The translations under genes were made by a program, and so were the position numbers. From Desulfovibrio intestinalis (lineage in GTDB: Bacteria; Desulfobacterota; Desulfovibrionia; Desulfovibrionales; Desulfovibrionaceae): a stretch of DNA of 64,000 bases. The notes beneath the pieces are model-generated. The model made no database searches and was not told the DNA's origin. It saw only the letters and a program-made list of their open reading frames with translations. Every line of letters starts with the position of its first letter. The stretch's first letter is position 1. Location of the stretch: contig NZ_JACHGO010000002.1 of assembly GCF_014202345.1 (NCBI RefSeq), forward strand, positions 1 to 64,000, written 5' to 3'. Below, piece by piece: positions 23,126 through 32,475 of this stretch.

Positions 23126-24958
23126 ATGACACAACAGTTTACCCGCAGAAAATTTCTGCAATCGGCCTGTATCACCATCAGCGCGCTGACGGTGAGTGCC
23201 AGCGGCCTCGACAAGGCCTTGGCGGCAGTTACTGGTGTTGGCCCCATGGCCACATGCGATGTTCTTATAATAGGGTCAGGCGGCGCAGGTCTTCGTGCTG
23301 CCGTGGCTGCCCTGAAAAAAAATCCCAAGCTCAATGTGGTGGTGGTCAGCAAGTGCATGCCTTCGCGCAATGCCACCTGTATGGCCGAAGGCGGCATTAA
23401 TGGCGTCACAGATTTCAGCAAGGGCGATTCTTACGAATTGCACTGCTATGATACTGTCAAGGGCGGCGACTATCTTGTGGATCAGGACGCTACCCTCAAG
23501 TTCTGCGAACAGGCTGGCCCCACCATTCTGGAGCTGGATTATCTGGGCATGCCTTTCTCGCGCACAGAAGACGGAAAGGTAAAGGCGCGTCCTTTCGGCG
23601 GTGCCTCCAAGGTGCGATGTAACTATTCAGCTGACAAAACAGGGCATATTGTGGCCCATGTATGCCTGGACGAAGCCCTGACCCGTGGCGTCAAATTCCT
23701 TATGGACCACGAGCTGCTGGACCTGGGCGTTGATAATGGCCGTTGCGAAGGCGCGGTGCTGCGCAACATCCGTACTGGCGAAATCGCTCCCGTTCGTGCC
23801 AAGGCAGTGGTGCTGGCAACGGGCGGTTATACCCGCATTTTCTGGAACCGTACGTCCACTCCCTATATTGCCACTGGCGACGGCGTGGCCGCAGCTTTGC
23901 GTGCGGGCGTGCCCTTTAAAGACCCGGAAATGATCCAGTTCCACCCCACGGGCGTGGTACACGGCGGCGTACTCATTACCGAGGCCGCGCGCGGCGAGGG
24001 CGGCTACCTGCTCAACAACAAGGGCGAGCGCTTCATGAAAAATTACGCGGCGGCCAAGATGGAACTGGCCCCCCGTGACATTGTAGCCCGCGCCATTGAA
24101 ACTGAAATCCGCGAAGGACGTGGGTACGGCCAGGGGCTGGAATCGTACGTGCTGCTGGATCTCGTGCATCTTGGCAGAAACAAGATCGTTAACGATCTTC
24201 CGCAGATACGTCACGTCGGAAAGCTGTTTGAAAACATAGATCTGGTGGATAAGCCCATGATTATCCGCCCCACGGCCCATTATTCTATGGGCGGCATCGC
24301 CGTGAGCAAGTTTGACGACATGTCCACGCCCATGCCCGGCTTGTTCAGCGCAGGCGAAGCTTCCTGCGTATCCATTCACGGCGCTAACCGGCTGGGCGGA
24401 AACTCCCTGGCTGATGCCGTAGTTACCGGAAAAATCGCAGGGGATGGGGCTGCGGCCTATGCCAGTCAGGCGGATCAGAGTTCCGGCAAGCGCCTGGCCG
24501 ATCTGTCCGATCAGTGGCAGAGCCGTTTCAAGGAAGTAACCAGCGGTGGAGACGCCAAGCAGATGTACGCCCTCCGCGAAGAAATGGGCGCACAGCTTTG
24601 GGATAATATGGGTATTTTCCGCACCCAGGCCAAACTGGCAACCCTGAACGACACTCTGGCCGAAATGCGCTCACGGTATGACGCCCTGCGCGTGCCCAAC
24701 GCCAGCCCCGTCTACAACACGGCGTTCACGGAATACGTTGAACTGGGGAATATGCTGCAACTGGCCCAGGCTGCCTGCCTTGCCGCCACGGAACGCAAGG
24801 AATCCCGCGGCGCTCACACGCGCGAGGACTTTCCGAAGCGTGACGATGCCAACTTCCTCAAGCACAGCATGGTCAGTATGGACGAGGGTGGCAAGCTGCA
24901 CATGGGCTGGAAAGATGTGGAGATCACCAAATTCAAGCCTGAGGAGCGGAAATACTAA
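23126..24958 (+). CDS. mfrA: fumarate reductase flavoprotein subunit, Tat-exported (MfrA type)
   Basis: The 610-residue FAD subunit reduces fumarate or oxidises succinate. It begins with a Tat signal (FTRRKFLQSA, then a hydrophobic stretch to about 33), so it should act in the periplasm like the methylmenaquinol:fumarate reductases (MfrABE, formerly SdhABE) of Wolinella and Campylobacter. The FAD-binding GSGGAGLRAAVAALKK (about 45-60), HPTGVVHGG and EAARGEGGYLLNNKGERFM active-site segments are present. The histidine that binds FAD covalently in classical FrdA (SHTxAAEGG) appears to be Ala here (NATCMAEGG), so FAD may be non-covalent. ATG 23126 follows gagga. The stop overlaps mfrB. Confidence 0.85.
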   Translation: MTQQFTRRKFLQSACITISALTVSASGLDKALAAVTGVGPMATCDVLIIGSGGAGLRAAVAALKKNPKLNVVVVSKCMPSRNATCMAEGGINGVTDFSKGDSYELHCYDTVKGGDYLVDQDATLKFCEQAGPTILELDYLGMPFSRTEDGKVKARPFGGASKVRCNYSADKTGHIVAHVCLDEALTRGVKFLMDHELLDLGVDNGRCEGAVLRNIRTGEIAPVRAKAVVLATGGYTRIFWNRTSTPYIATGDGVAAALRAGVPFKDPEMIQFHPTGVVHGGVLITEAARGEGGYLLNNKGERFMKNYAAAKMELAPRDIVARAIETEIREGRGYGQGLESYVLLDLVHLGRNKIVNDLPQIRHVGKLFENIDLVDKPMIIRPTAHYSMGGIAVSKFDDMSTPMPGLFSAGEASCVSIHGANRLGGNSLADAVVTGKIAGDGAAAYASQADQSSGKRLADLSDQWQSRFKEVTSGGDAKQMYALREEMGAQLWDNMGIFRTQAKLATLNDTLAEMRSRYDALRVPNASPVYNTAFTEYVELGNMLQLAQAACLAATERKESRGAHTREDFPKRDDANFLKHSMVSMDEGGKLHMGWKDVEITKFKPEERKY

Positions 24959-25917
24959 TGGCTACTCTAATTATTGACCGCTTTGACGGTAAAAAACACT
25001 ACGAGCAGAGCTACACGCTTGCCCCCGAGGATATGGCGGGCAAGACCGTGCTCAATACCCTGCTGTTCATCAAGCAGACTCAGGACCCCACGTTGAACTT
25101 CACGGCCTCCTGCCGTTGCGCCATCTGCGGCGCGTGCGGCGTGAGGGTCAACGGGCATGCGATTCTGGCCTGCGACACCAAGATGGACGATCTTGTCAAA
25201 ACCTATGGCTCAGACACCTTCCGCATATCGCCTCTGGCCAACTTCAAGGTCATCTCCGACCTGGTGGTAGACTGGGAGCCCGCGGTGGAAAATCTGCGCA
25301 AGATCCATCCCGGCATGGTGGCCAAATCCGAATTCTCCGAGAAGGAAGGCTGCCGCCAGACGCAAGCGGAATTTGACCGCATCAAGAAGCAGTGGGACTG
25401 CATCATCTGTGGTTGCTGCGCGTCGGAGTGCAACAAGCTCACGGCTGACAACCGGGACTATATGGAACCCTTTGTGTATACCCACGCCTGGCGTGTGGCC
25501 AACGACTCACGCACCAAGGATCCGCTGGTTCACGGCAAGCCCGCTGTGTCTGGCGGTTTGTGGAACTGCGTGCACTGTCAGGAATGCGCCAACCGCTGCC
25601 CCAAGGGCATCAGCTCTGCTGACGACATCGCGGCCATGCGCGCCCTGGTCATGTCCAAGGGGCTGACCGACGGCGTTGGACCTGCCCACGCCAAGGCCTT
25701 TTATACAGACCTGGTGGAAGATTCTGGCCGGCTTAACGAAGTGCGGCTTGCGTTGCGCACCGAGGGCGTCAGCACCCTGGCCCGTACGGGCATGGCCATT
25801 ACCCTGCTGCGTCAGGGCAAGATGGATCCCCTGGAAGTCTTTGGTGGCGAGACCATTGAAGGGCACGATGCTCTTGTGAAGATGATTGAGGCGGCCCACG
25901 CCGCTGCGAAGGAGTAG
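24958..25917 (+). CDS. mfrB: fumarate reductase iron-sulfur subunit (MfrB type)
   Basis: The 319-residue electron-transfer subunit has three Cys clusters: CRCAICGACGVRVNGHAILAC ([2Fe-2S], about 51-71), CIICGCCASECNK ([4Fe-4S], about 148-160) and CVHCQECANRCPKG (third cluster, about 203-216). It passes electrons between MfrA and MfrE. It is longer than FrdB of membrane-bound quinol:fumarate reductases, matching the Mfr/Tfr group. Start and stop overlap or abut the neighbouring genes, so all three are one transcript. It has no signal peptide of its own and would be exported with MfrA. Confidence 0.88.
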   Translation: MATLIIDRFDGKKHYEQSYTLAPEDMAGKTVLNTLLFIKQTQDPTLNFTASCRCAICGACGVRVNGHAILACDTKMDDLVKTYGSDTFRISPLANFKVISDLVVDWEPAVENLRKIHPGMVAKSEFSEKEGCRQTQAEFDRIKKQWDCIICGCCASECNKLTADNRDYMEPFVYTHAWRVANDSRTKDPLVHGKPAVSGGLWNCVHCQECANRCPKGISSADDIAAMRALVMSKGLTDGVGPAHAKAFYTDLVEDSGRLNEVRLALRTEGVSTLARTGMAITLLRQGKMDPLEVFGGETIEGHDALVKMIEAAHAAAKE

Positions 25918-25921
25918 CCGT

Positions 25922-26776
25922 ATGCAGACCGAATATGCTTTTTTCCCCGGCTGCGTGCTGACTCAGGCCGCCAAGGAATCCAGGATGGCCCTTGAAGCCG
26001 TGGCCCCCATACTGGGCATTACGCTCAAGGAAATTCCCGGCTGGAGCTGCTGCGGCGCTTCGCAGGCTCAGGATGTGGACCATGTGGCCGCTCTGGTGGC
26101 CAATGCGCGCAATCTGGCACTGGCTGAACAGATGGGACTGCCCGTGCTCACATCATGTAGCACCTGTCTGCTCATGTTGCGCCGCGCCAAGGCAGAGCTG
26201 GACGGCGGACAGAAAGACCGCATCAATACCTTTCTTGCCAAGGGCAATATGGCCTACAAAGGCACCAGCGATGTCACCAGCCTGCTCTGGGTGCTGGCAC
26301 AGAACGCTGGTGCGCTCAAAGCCAAAGTCGTCAAGCCCCTCACCGGGCTCAAGGTGGCGGCTTTCTACGGGTGTCACAGCCTGCGGCCAGAATCGGCCCT
26401 GGGCTTTGAAAGCTCCGTCAATCCGTCCAGCTTTGAGACTGTTGTCAGCGCTGTGGGGGCGCAGACCGTCCCCTTTGCCAAAAGGCTGGACTGCTGCGGT
26501 TTCCATGCCGTGTACCCGGCAGAAAAATCTGTCATGCATATGACCAGCGAAATCGTTAACGACGCGTCTGACGGCGGAGCAACGTGCATTGTGACGCCTT
26601 GTCCCCTCTGTCAGATGCAGCTTGATATCTATCAGGATAATGCCCAGGAACTGAGCAAGTCCAAAGCGCGCGTGCCTGTGCTGCATCTTTCGCAGCTGGT
26701 GGGTCTTGCTTTGGGCGTGCCAGCCAAACAGCTGGGGCTCGACTATAACGTCATTGACGCGACAAAACTCGGCTAG
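25922..26776 (+). CDS. mfrE: CCG-domain subunit of fumarate reductase (MfrE/HdrB-like)
   Basis: The 284-residue protein has two CCG domains related to heterodisulfide reductase subunit B. The first is FFPGCVLTQ with WSCCGAS, the second FYGCHSLRP with LDCCGFH and TPCPLCQMQ. In MfrABE and thiol:fumarate reductases this subunit takes electrons from methylmenaquinol or thiols via an unusual iron-sulfur centre. ATG 25922 follows gaaggag. No membrane helix is visible, so membrane contact is probably peripheral. A terminator follows at 26813. Quinone versus thiol as donor is not decided by the sequence. Confidence 0.85.
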   Translation: MQTEYAFFPGCVLTQAAKESRMALEAVAPILGITLKEIPGWSCCGASQAQDVDHVAALVANARNLALAEQMGLPVLTSCSTCLLMLRRAKAELDGGQKDRINTFLAKGNMAYKGTSDVTSLLWVLAQNAGALKAKVVKPLTGLKVAAFYGCHSLRPESALGFESSVNPSSFETVVSAVGAQTVPFAKRLDCCGFHAVYPAEKSVMHMTSEIVNDASDGGATCIVTPCPLCQMQLDIYQDNAQELSKSKARVPVLHLSQLVGLALGVPAKQLGLDYNVIDATKLG

Positions 26777-26809
26777 GAGCTGTTTGTAGCCAAGTTTTTT
26801 CAGTTACAC

Positions 26810-26886
26810 TTCAAGACGGTCCTTTTCTTTCCGGTCGCGCACGTAACAGTGCGCTTCCATCAAGAAAAGGGCCGTCTTTTTTGTTT
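26810..26886 (+). terminator. terminator of the mfr operon
   Basis: A long stem (aagacggtccttttctt with aagaaaagggccgtctt, about 26814-26878) ends in ttttgttt. Its position, 37 bp after mfrE, fits. Confidence 0.85.
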
Positions 26887-27518
26887 ACAGGGGAATTCCC
26901 GTTGGTTTGAAAGATAGCTGGCCACGCCTTGGCTCGAAGCGTTAAACCATATGGCCTGATCAAGTCTTTGCGATTTTTGCAGGCGGTCAGGCTACGGCAG
27001 GTTGGCAAAAAATAAACAAAAATCAGACAATAATACTGTGTTCTATCAACGCCGCCAGTTTCGACTGGCGGCGTATTTATTTTGTCCAGAACTGTGCAGA
27101 ACTGTTTGGTGTTGTTCAGTGCAACACTGCAAGTGAAGAATTCAGTATGCTGTTTGATAATGTGAGGCGGCAATGCAGAACATGCAAAAGATAGCATCAT
27201 TACGATTGTGAAATTGTAACTCATGCTTCAGTTTTAACAACACAAAGAAGAGCAGGGCAGGGCGGCGGCGCGGTTCTGTAACCGATGAAAATGGTCAGAT
27301 TTGATGGAAAAGCATTTGGCACCGCAAAAAAAATCGTCGACTGTTTAAACAATGAACAAACAATTTTTCTTTCTTGTTGACGCAAAATGTCAGTTCGTTT
27401 AACTCTAGAAAAAGGTGAATGCATTGGCAATGAAGGAGGAAACACATTAGTTTTATGTTGTGAGGAACTTTCTTAGGGTGAAGATTTTCACAACTCACAA
27501 TGTAGTGGGGCAAAAATT
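26887..27518. other. gene-free interval upstream of the ech operon
   Basis: No coding region is supported. A terminator-like hairpin sits at 27050-27083. A promoter-like pair TTGACG (27377-27382) and TTAACT (27399-27404, 16-bp spacing) lies about 120 bp before echA. Confidence 0.5.
27050..27083 (+). terminator. orphan terminator-like hairpin
   Basis: A perfect 9-bp stem cgccgccag/ctggcggcg with a tttcga loop is followed by tatttatttt. No gene precedes it within 270 bp on this strand. It could end a small RNA starting after 26887 or be a second mfr terminator. Confidence 0.55.
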
Positions 27519-29474
27519 ATGAATACACTTGTCTTTTGCTGTGTGGCGTTGCCGTTTATTGTAGCGCTTGTAATCTATTTCACACAGCTCGACCGTACCC
27601 GCAAGCTTCTCGTGCCTGCAGCGGTTGCGGTGATGGCTTTGGCAGCCGTGATCATGGGCGCTCACGGCACATTTCGCCTGGAGGCTGAAACATTCTTTGG
27701 CGTGCCGCTGGACAGTTTGTTCAGTCTGCTTGACCTGCTGTTACTGCTCTATATTCTGGGACTGGGCTGGAAACTGGGCAGCAGAACAGTCATGGGCATG
27801 ACGGCGTTGCAGTTGGTAGGTTTGCTCTACCTGAAGTTTGTTCTGGCGGACAGTTCCGCGCACATCACGGCCTTCGCGCCTGATGGCCTTTCTCTTATCA
27901 TGGTTATCATCATTACCGTTGTGGGTGGACTCATCACCATCTACGGCCTGGGCTACATGGATATTCATGAAGAGCATCTGCATTTGCGGGTGTCGCGCAA
28001 GCCACGTTTTTTTGCTATAATTTTCTGTTTCCTTGGGGCCATGAACGGCCTTGTGCTTTCCAACAACCTCTCGTGGATGTTTTTTTTCTGGGAAGTAACA
28101 ACCCTTTGTTCCTATTTGCTTATCAGTCATGACCAGACACAAGAAGCCAATGCCAATGCATACCGCGCCTTGTGGATGAACGTTCTTGGCGGCCTTGCAT
28201 TTGTGTCGGCCATGCTTTTTGTTCAAAAGAGCCTTGGCACCCTGTCTACGGAAGTTGTTCTGCACAAGATGACCGCTATGGATGTAAAGAGCACGGCCAT
28301 GCTGTTGCCCTTTGCGTTCTTCTGTCTGGCGGCCTTCACCAAATCAGCTCAGGTGCCCTTTGAAAGCTGGCTGTGCGGCGCTATGGTGGCCCCCACGCCG
28401 GTTTCGGCCCTGTTGCACTCCGCCACAATGGTCAAGGCAGGAACCTATCTCTTGCTGCGCATGGCTCCGGCCTTTGCCGATACCACCATGTCTACAATTG
28501 TGGCGCTTTTTGGGGCATTCACCTTTGTGGCAACCTGTATTCTGGCAGTCAGTCAGAGTAATGCCAAAAAAATTCTGGCCTATTCCACCATCGCCAACCT
28601 GGGCCTGATTATCGCCTGCGTGGGCATAAATACCGCCGCATCCATGATGGCGGCCACTACCATCATCATTTACCACTCTGTTTCCAAGGGCCTGCTTTTC
28701 ATGTGCGTGGGGGCTATTGAGCAACGCATCGGGTCCCGCGACATCGAGGATATGCGCGGCCTGTATAGCAAGATGCCCCGCACGGCCATTATTACGGCCA
28801 TCGGCATCTTCACTATGATGTTGCCGCCATTCGGCATGCTCATCGGAAAGTGGATGGCCATTGAAGCCATTGCGCGCGCCACTCAGGCTATGACGCCCAT
28901 TATCTTCTTCATTGCTCTTGGGTCAGCCTTCACGGTGTTGTTCTGGGCACGTTGGGCGGGCATTCTCGTTTCTTCGGCAAATCTGCATGAGCGTCCGTCC
29001 TACGGAAATCCCAAGGCTACGGTCATGTTCGCGCTGCGTTCGCTCTGCGGTCTTGCCATCGTGTTTTCCTTCTTTTCACCGATGGTGCTTGAAACCTTTG
29101 TTGAGCCTTCTGTCTCAGGCGTGTACGCCCGCTTTGGGCTCAAGGCTGAAGGGTTCATACCTGGCGCGTCGCTTACGGGCGGGGCAGGGTACTTCTGGAT
29201 TTACATGCTCTTTATTCTGCTTGGCCTGGGAGCCTGGATTGCCTGGAAGGTGTCCAGCAAGGTGCCCAGCGGGGCGCACGCCCAGCCGTACTTCTCTGGT
29301 CTGACGCAGGAGCAGGCAGGGCAGATAGGTTTCAAGGGGCCCATGAATGCCTTTGAACCCGCTCGTCTGTCCAACTTCTATCTGACCCAGTACTTTGGCG
29401 AAGGCACCATCACAAGGGCCATTGATATTATCTCCACGGCCTTTCTCATCGTTTTGGTAGGAGGTCTGCTCTGA
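27519..29474 (+). CDS. echA: Ech hydrogenase subunit A (NuoL/antiporter-like)
   Basis: The 651-residue protein has about 16 membrane segments and is of the NuoL/MrpA antiporter-like family, the ion-translocating arm of energy-converting hydrogenases. The family core is visible (MKAGTYLL-like segment HSATMVKAGTYLLLRMAP; proton-path region TKSAQVPFESWLCGAM). It would couple ferredoxin-linked hydrogen turnover to ion movement across the inner membrane. It is the first gene of a six-gene operon, and its stop codon overlaps echB. The ribosome site (gtgggg) is weak. Confidence 0.92.
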   Translation: MNTLVFCCVALPFIVALVIYFTQLDRTRKLLVPAAVAVMALAAVIMGAHGTFRLEAETFFGVPLDSLFSLLDLLLLLYILGLGWKLGSRTVMGMTALQLVGLLYLKFVLADSSAHITAFAPDGLSLIMVIIITVVGGLITIYGLGYMDIHEEHLHLRVSRKPRFFAIIFCFLGAMNGLVLSNNLSWMFFFWEVTTLCSYLLISHDQTQEANANAYRALWMNVLGGLAFVSAMLFVQKSLGTLSTEVVLHKMTAMDVKSTAMLLPFAFFCLAAFTKSAQVPFESWLCGAMVAPTPVSALLHSATMVKAGTYLLLRMAPAFADTTMSTIVALFGAFTFVATCILAVSQSNAKKILAYSTIANLGLIIACVGINTAASMMAATTIIIYHSVSKGLLFMCVGAIEQRIGSRDIEDMRGLYSKMPRTAIITAIGIFTMMLPPFGMLIGKWMAIEAIARATQAMTPIIFFIALGSAFTVLFWARWAGILVSSANLHERPSYGNPKATVMFALRSLCGLAIVFSFFSPMVLETFVEPSVSGVYARFGLKAEGFIPGASLTGGAGYFWIYMLFILLGLGAWIAWKVSSKVPSGAHAQPYFSGLTQEQAGQIGFKGPMNAFEPARLSNFYLTQYFGEGTITRAIDIISTAFLIVLVGGLL

Positions 29475-30325
29475 TGCTGTCCATCCTCAGTGCTGTCGGC
29501 GGATTGATCTTGTCGCCCTTTGTGGGAGGGCTGCTCACCGGGGTGGATCGCCGCCTTACTGCGCGTCTGCAGTCGCGCTTGGGCCCGCCCTTGCTTCAGC
29601 CTTTTTACGATGTACTCAAGCTGTTTGGTAAAGAAGCCAATGTTACCAACGCCTGGCTTGTTTTCAGCGCCTATATGACGTTTATTTCGTCAGCGTTGGC
29701 CCTGCTTATTTTCTTTATGGGCGGCGACCTGTTACTGCTGTTCTTTGTGCTCACAGTGGGCGCTGTTTTTCAGGTGGTGGGCGCACTGTGCGTGCCTTCG
29801 CCCTACAGCAACATAGGCGCCCAGCGCGAGCTTTTGCTCATGCTGGCCTACGAGCCCATTCTTATTCTGGTTTTTGTCGGTTTTGCCATGTGCACGGGTT
29901 CTTTCTCCATTGAAGCCGTGTTTTCGCAGGATCAGCCGCTGTTGCTCAAGATGCCGTTGCTGTTCCTGGCCCTCGGCTACGCCCTGACTATCAAGCTGCG
30001 CAAGTCGCCCTTTGATATTTCAGCCAGCCACCACGGGCATCAGGAACTGGTCAAGGGCGTGCACACCGAATATTCCGGTCCCTTCCTGGGCATCATTGAA
30101 GTGGCCCACTGGCTTGACCTTATACTTATCCTCGGTCTTTGCGCCATGTTCTGGCACACCAGCGTTATCGGCATGGCTACTCTGGTGATCGCTTCGCTGT
30201 TTACAGAAATACTCATTGATAACATCACGGCCCGGCTCACGTGGCAGTGGATGGTGCAGAAGAGGTCCTTGCTGCTCGGCATGGGATTGGCCCTGGTTAA
30301 TCTTTTATGGCTGTATGTGGCATAA
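29474..30325 (+). CDS. echB: Ech hydrogenase subunit B (NuoH-like)
   Basis: The 283-residue membrane protein is of the NuoH/HycD family and anchors the hydrophilic hydrogenase module. It has about 8 helices. Conserved loops DRRLTARLQSRLGPPLLQPFYDVLKL near the N-terminus and KLRKSPFDISASHHGHQELVKG are typical of this family. The acidic EYSGPFLGIIEVAHW loop follows. The gene is translationally coupled to echA. Confidence 0.93.
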   Translation: MLSILSAVGGLILSPFVGGLLTGVDRRLTARLQSRLGPPLLQPFYDVLKLFGKEANVTNAWLVFSAYMTFISSALALLIFFMGGDLLLLFFVLTVGAVFQVVGALCVPSPYSNIGAQRELLLMLAYEPILILVFVGFAMCTGSFSIEAVFSQDQPLLLKMPLLFLALGYALTIKLRKSPFDISASHHGHQELVKGVHTEYSGPFLGIIEVAHWLDLILILGLCAMFWHTSVIGMATLVIASLFTEILIDNITARLTWQWMVQKRSLLLGMGLALVNLLWLYVA

Positions 30326-30337
30326 GGAGGCAGGCAT

Positions 30338-30895
30338 ATGGGTTTTGTAGACAAGATGATTAAGCGGAGCCGGCTGAAGTCTCCCTGGATTGTCCATTTC
30401 GACTGCGGCTCCTGCAATGGTTGTGATATTGAAGTGCTGGCCTGCCTCACGCCCATATACGACGTTGAGCGTTTCGGCGTAGTCAACGCGGGCAACCCCA
30501 AACATGCAGACGTTCTGCTGGTGACCGGCACGGTCAACCACCGTAACCGCCACGTGCTCAAGCAGATATACGACCAGATGCCGTCACCCAAGGCTGTGGT
30601 TTCTCTTGGCGCGTGCAACCTTTCCGGCGGTGTTTTCAAGGATACCTATAATGTGCTTAACGGCGCGCATAACATCATTCCCGTTGACGTTTTTGTGCCA
30701 GGCTGCCCGCCAAAACCCGAAGCCATCATTGATGGCGTGGTGGAGGCCCTGGGCGTGTTGAAGGCCAAGATGGGCATGGGGCCCATGCCTGAGGCCACCT
30801 TCATGCCCGGCGACGAAGATGGAACGCCCGCTGGCGCACTGAACGAAGAAGCGCCCGCTTCTGAGGACGACAAGTCACTGCAAAACGCGGGTTAG
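30338..30895 (+). CDS. echC: Ech hydrogenase subunit C (small subunit, NuoB-like)
   Basis: The 185-residue hydrogenase small subunit holds the proximal [4Fe-4S] cluster. Ligands lie in CGSCNGCDIEVLAC, then VSLGACNLSGG and VPGCPPKPEAI, as in NuoB/EchC. An extra acidic tail of about 40 residues follows the conserved core. The gene follows echB by 12 bp with an aaggagg site. Confidence 0.93.
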   Translation: MGFVDKMIKRSRLKSPWIVHFDCGSCNGCDIEVLACLTPIYDVERFGVVNAGNPKHADVLLVTGTVNHRNRHVLKQIYDQMPSPKAVVSLGACNLSGGVFKDTYNVLNGAHNIIPVDVFVPGCPPKPEAIIDGVVEALGVLKAKMGMGPMPEATFMPGDEDGTPAGALNEEAPASEDDKSLQNAG

Positions 30896-30913
30896 CCCGG
30901 AAAGGATACAGCC

Positions 30914-31393
30914 ATGTTTTTTGAAGCCAAAGACGTGACGCCCGACACGCTGCTTGCTGAAGTGCAGCGTCTGGCCAACGCCAAATGCCGTTTTGTCACC
31001 ATGTCGCAAACGGTCGTTGACGAGAACACCCTGCGACTGTTCTATCACTTTGACGAAAACCTCACCATGTCCGACCTGCGCCACAATCCTGAAATGTGCG
31101 TATGGTCGCCCACGGACGCCAAGGGGATGGTGCACCTGCGTATGGATGTGAACAAGGACGTGCTCATCCCGAGCATCAGTTCCATCTATTTTTGCGCAGT
31201 GCTTATTGAAAATGAAACACAGGACCAGTTCGGAGTGCGCTTCGCTGGCCTGCCGCTGGACTACCAGGGCGGTATGTATCTGGAGGGCGAAGTGACCCAC
31301 GCCCCGTATTTTACTATGACCACCGTCCGGCGTCCCGCCGCGGCTGCCAAGGATGACGCCAAGGCAGAGCCCGCCAAAGGAGATCAGGCATGA
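30914..31393 (+). CDS. echD: Ech hydrogenase subunit D (NuoC-like)
   Basis: The 159-residue protein corresponds to NuoC/EchD. The family end motif is visible as ENETQDQFGVRFAGLPLDYQGGMYL. It helps assemble the large and small subunits. The Ala/Lys/Pro-rich tail of about 20 residues is variable. The stop overlaps the echE start. Confidence 0.9.
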   Translation: MFFEAKDVTPDTLLAEVQRLANAKCRFVTMSQTVVDENTLRLFYHFDENLTMSDLRHNPEMCVWSPTDAKGMVHLRMDVNKDVLIPSISSIYFCAVLIENETQDQFGVRFAGLPLDYQGGMYLEGEVTHAPYFTMTTVRRPAAAAKDDAKAEPAKGDQA

Positions 31394-32472
31394 GCAACCG
31401 CACCACAGTGATTCCTTTCGGGCCGCAGCACCCCGTGCTGCCTGAGCCGCTGCATATCAAGTTTGTGGTGGAGGACGAAACCGTTGTGGGCGCCATACCC
31501 CAGCTCGGTTTTGTGCATCGTGGCCTGGAAAGCCTCGTGCGTACCAAAGACTATAACCAGATGGTTTTTATCGTCGAGCGTATCTGCGGCATCTGCTCCT
31601 GCATCCATGCCAACTGCTACTGCAACGCCATTGAAGATATGATGGGCATCACGGCGCCGCCGCGTGCCCAGTTTCTGCGGGTAATCTGGTCAGAACTGCA
31701 CCGCATCCATTCACACCTTTTGTGGCTGGGCCTCTTTGCCGATGCCTTTGGCTTTGAAAGCGTGTTCCAGCAGTTCTGGCGTATCCGCGAAAATGTTATG
31801 GACATCTGTGAAGCTACGGCTGGCAACCGCGTAATTCTGTCCGTCAACGTTGTTGGCGGCGTGCGCCGCGACCTTGAGCCCGAACAGATCCGCTGGATGC
31901 TTGGCCGTTTGGACGAGCTGCAAAAGGGCATGCGTGAACTCACCAATACCATGCTTGATGACTACACCGTACAGGAACGTACCCGTGGCATAGGTTATCT
32001 CAGCAAGGACGATGCCCGCCTTCTGGGCGCGGCTGGCCCCACCCTGCGTGGCAGCGGATGGGAAATCGACGAACGCATGCACGGCTATGCCGCTTATAGC
32101 GACCTTAACTTCATACCTGTGGTGGAGCACGATGGCGACTGCTACGCGCGGGCCAAGGTGCGCTTTTATGAAGTGTTGCACGCTATGGACCTTATACGCG
32201 AAGCCTTGAATCGCCTGCCGGAGAGCGAACTTACCGTCAAGGTGACGGGCAATCCCGATGGCGAATCCATCTTCCGCGTGGAACAGCCGCGTGGTGAACT
32301 GTTCTATTATATTCGTGCCAATGGTACAAAGCATCTGGAACGCATGCGTGTTCGCACGCCTACCTTCGCCAACGTTCCGCCCCTGCTGCACATGCTGCCG
32401 GGCTGCAAATTGCCCGACGTGCCGGTCATCGTGCTCAGCATAGACCCGTGCATTTCCTGCACAGAGAGGTAG
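31390..32472 (+). CDS. echE: Ech hydrogenase subunit E ([NiFe] large subunit, NuoD-like)
   Basis: The 360-residue catalytic subunit reversibly oxidises hydrogen at a [NiFe] centre. Both metal-binding pairs are present: RICGICSCIHANC (about residues 63-75) and C-terminal DPCISCTER. This separates it from complex I NuoD, which lacks these cysteines. The protein ends within three residues of the last motif (TER), so no long maturation tail needs removal, as in other group 4 Ech enzymes. Confidence 0.94.
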   Translation: MSNRTTVIPFGPQHPVLPEPLHIKFVVEDETVVGAIPQLGFVHRGLESLVRTKDYNQMVFIVERICGICSCIHANCYCNAIEDMMGITAPPRAQFLRVIWSELHRIHSHLLWLGLFADAFGFESVFQQFWRIRENVMDICEATAGNRVILSVNVVGGVRRDLEPEQIRWMLGRLDELQKGMRELTNTMLDDYTVQERTRGIGYLSKDDARLLGAAGPTLRGSGWEIDERMHGYAAYSDLNFIPVVEHDGDCYARAKVRFYEVLHAMDLIREALNRLPESELTVKVTGNPDGESIFRVEQPRGELFYYIRANGTKHLERMRVRTPTFANVPPLLHMLPGCKLPDVPVIVLSIDPCISCTER

Positions 32473-32475
32473 CTC

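Noticed and set aside
26811..27224. 137-residue minus-strand frame between the mfr and ech operons
   Set aside because: It crosses two hairpins and has no start site or family.
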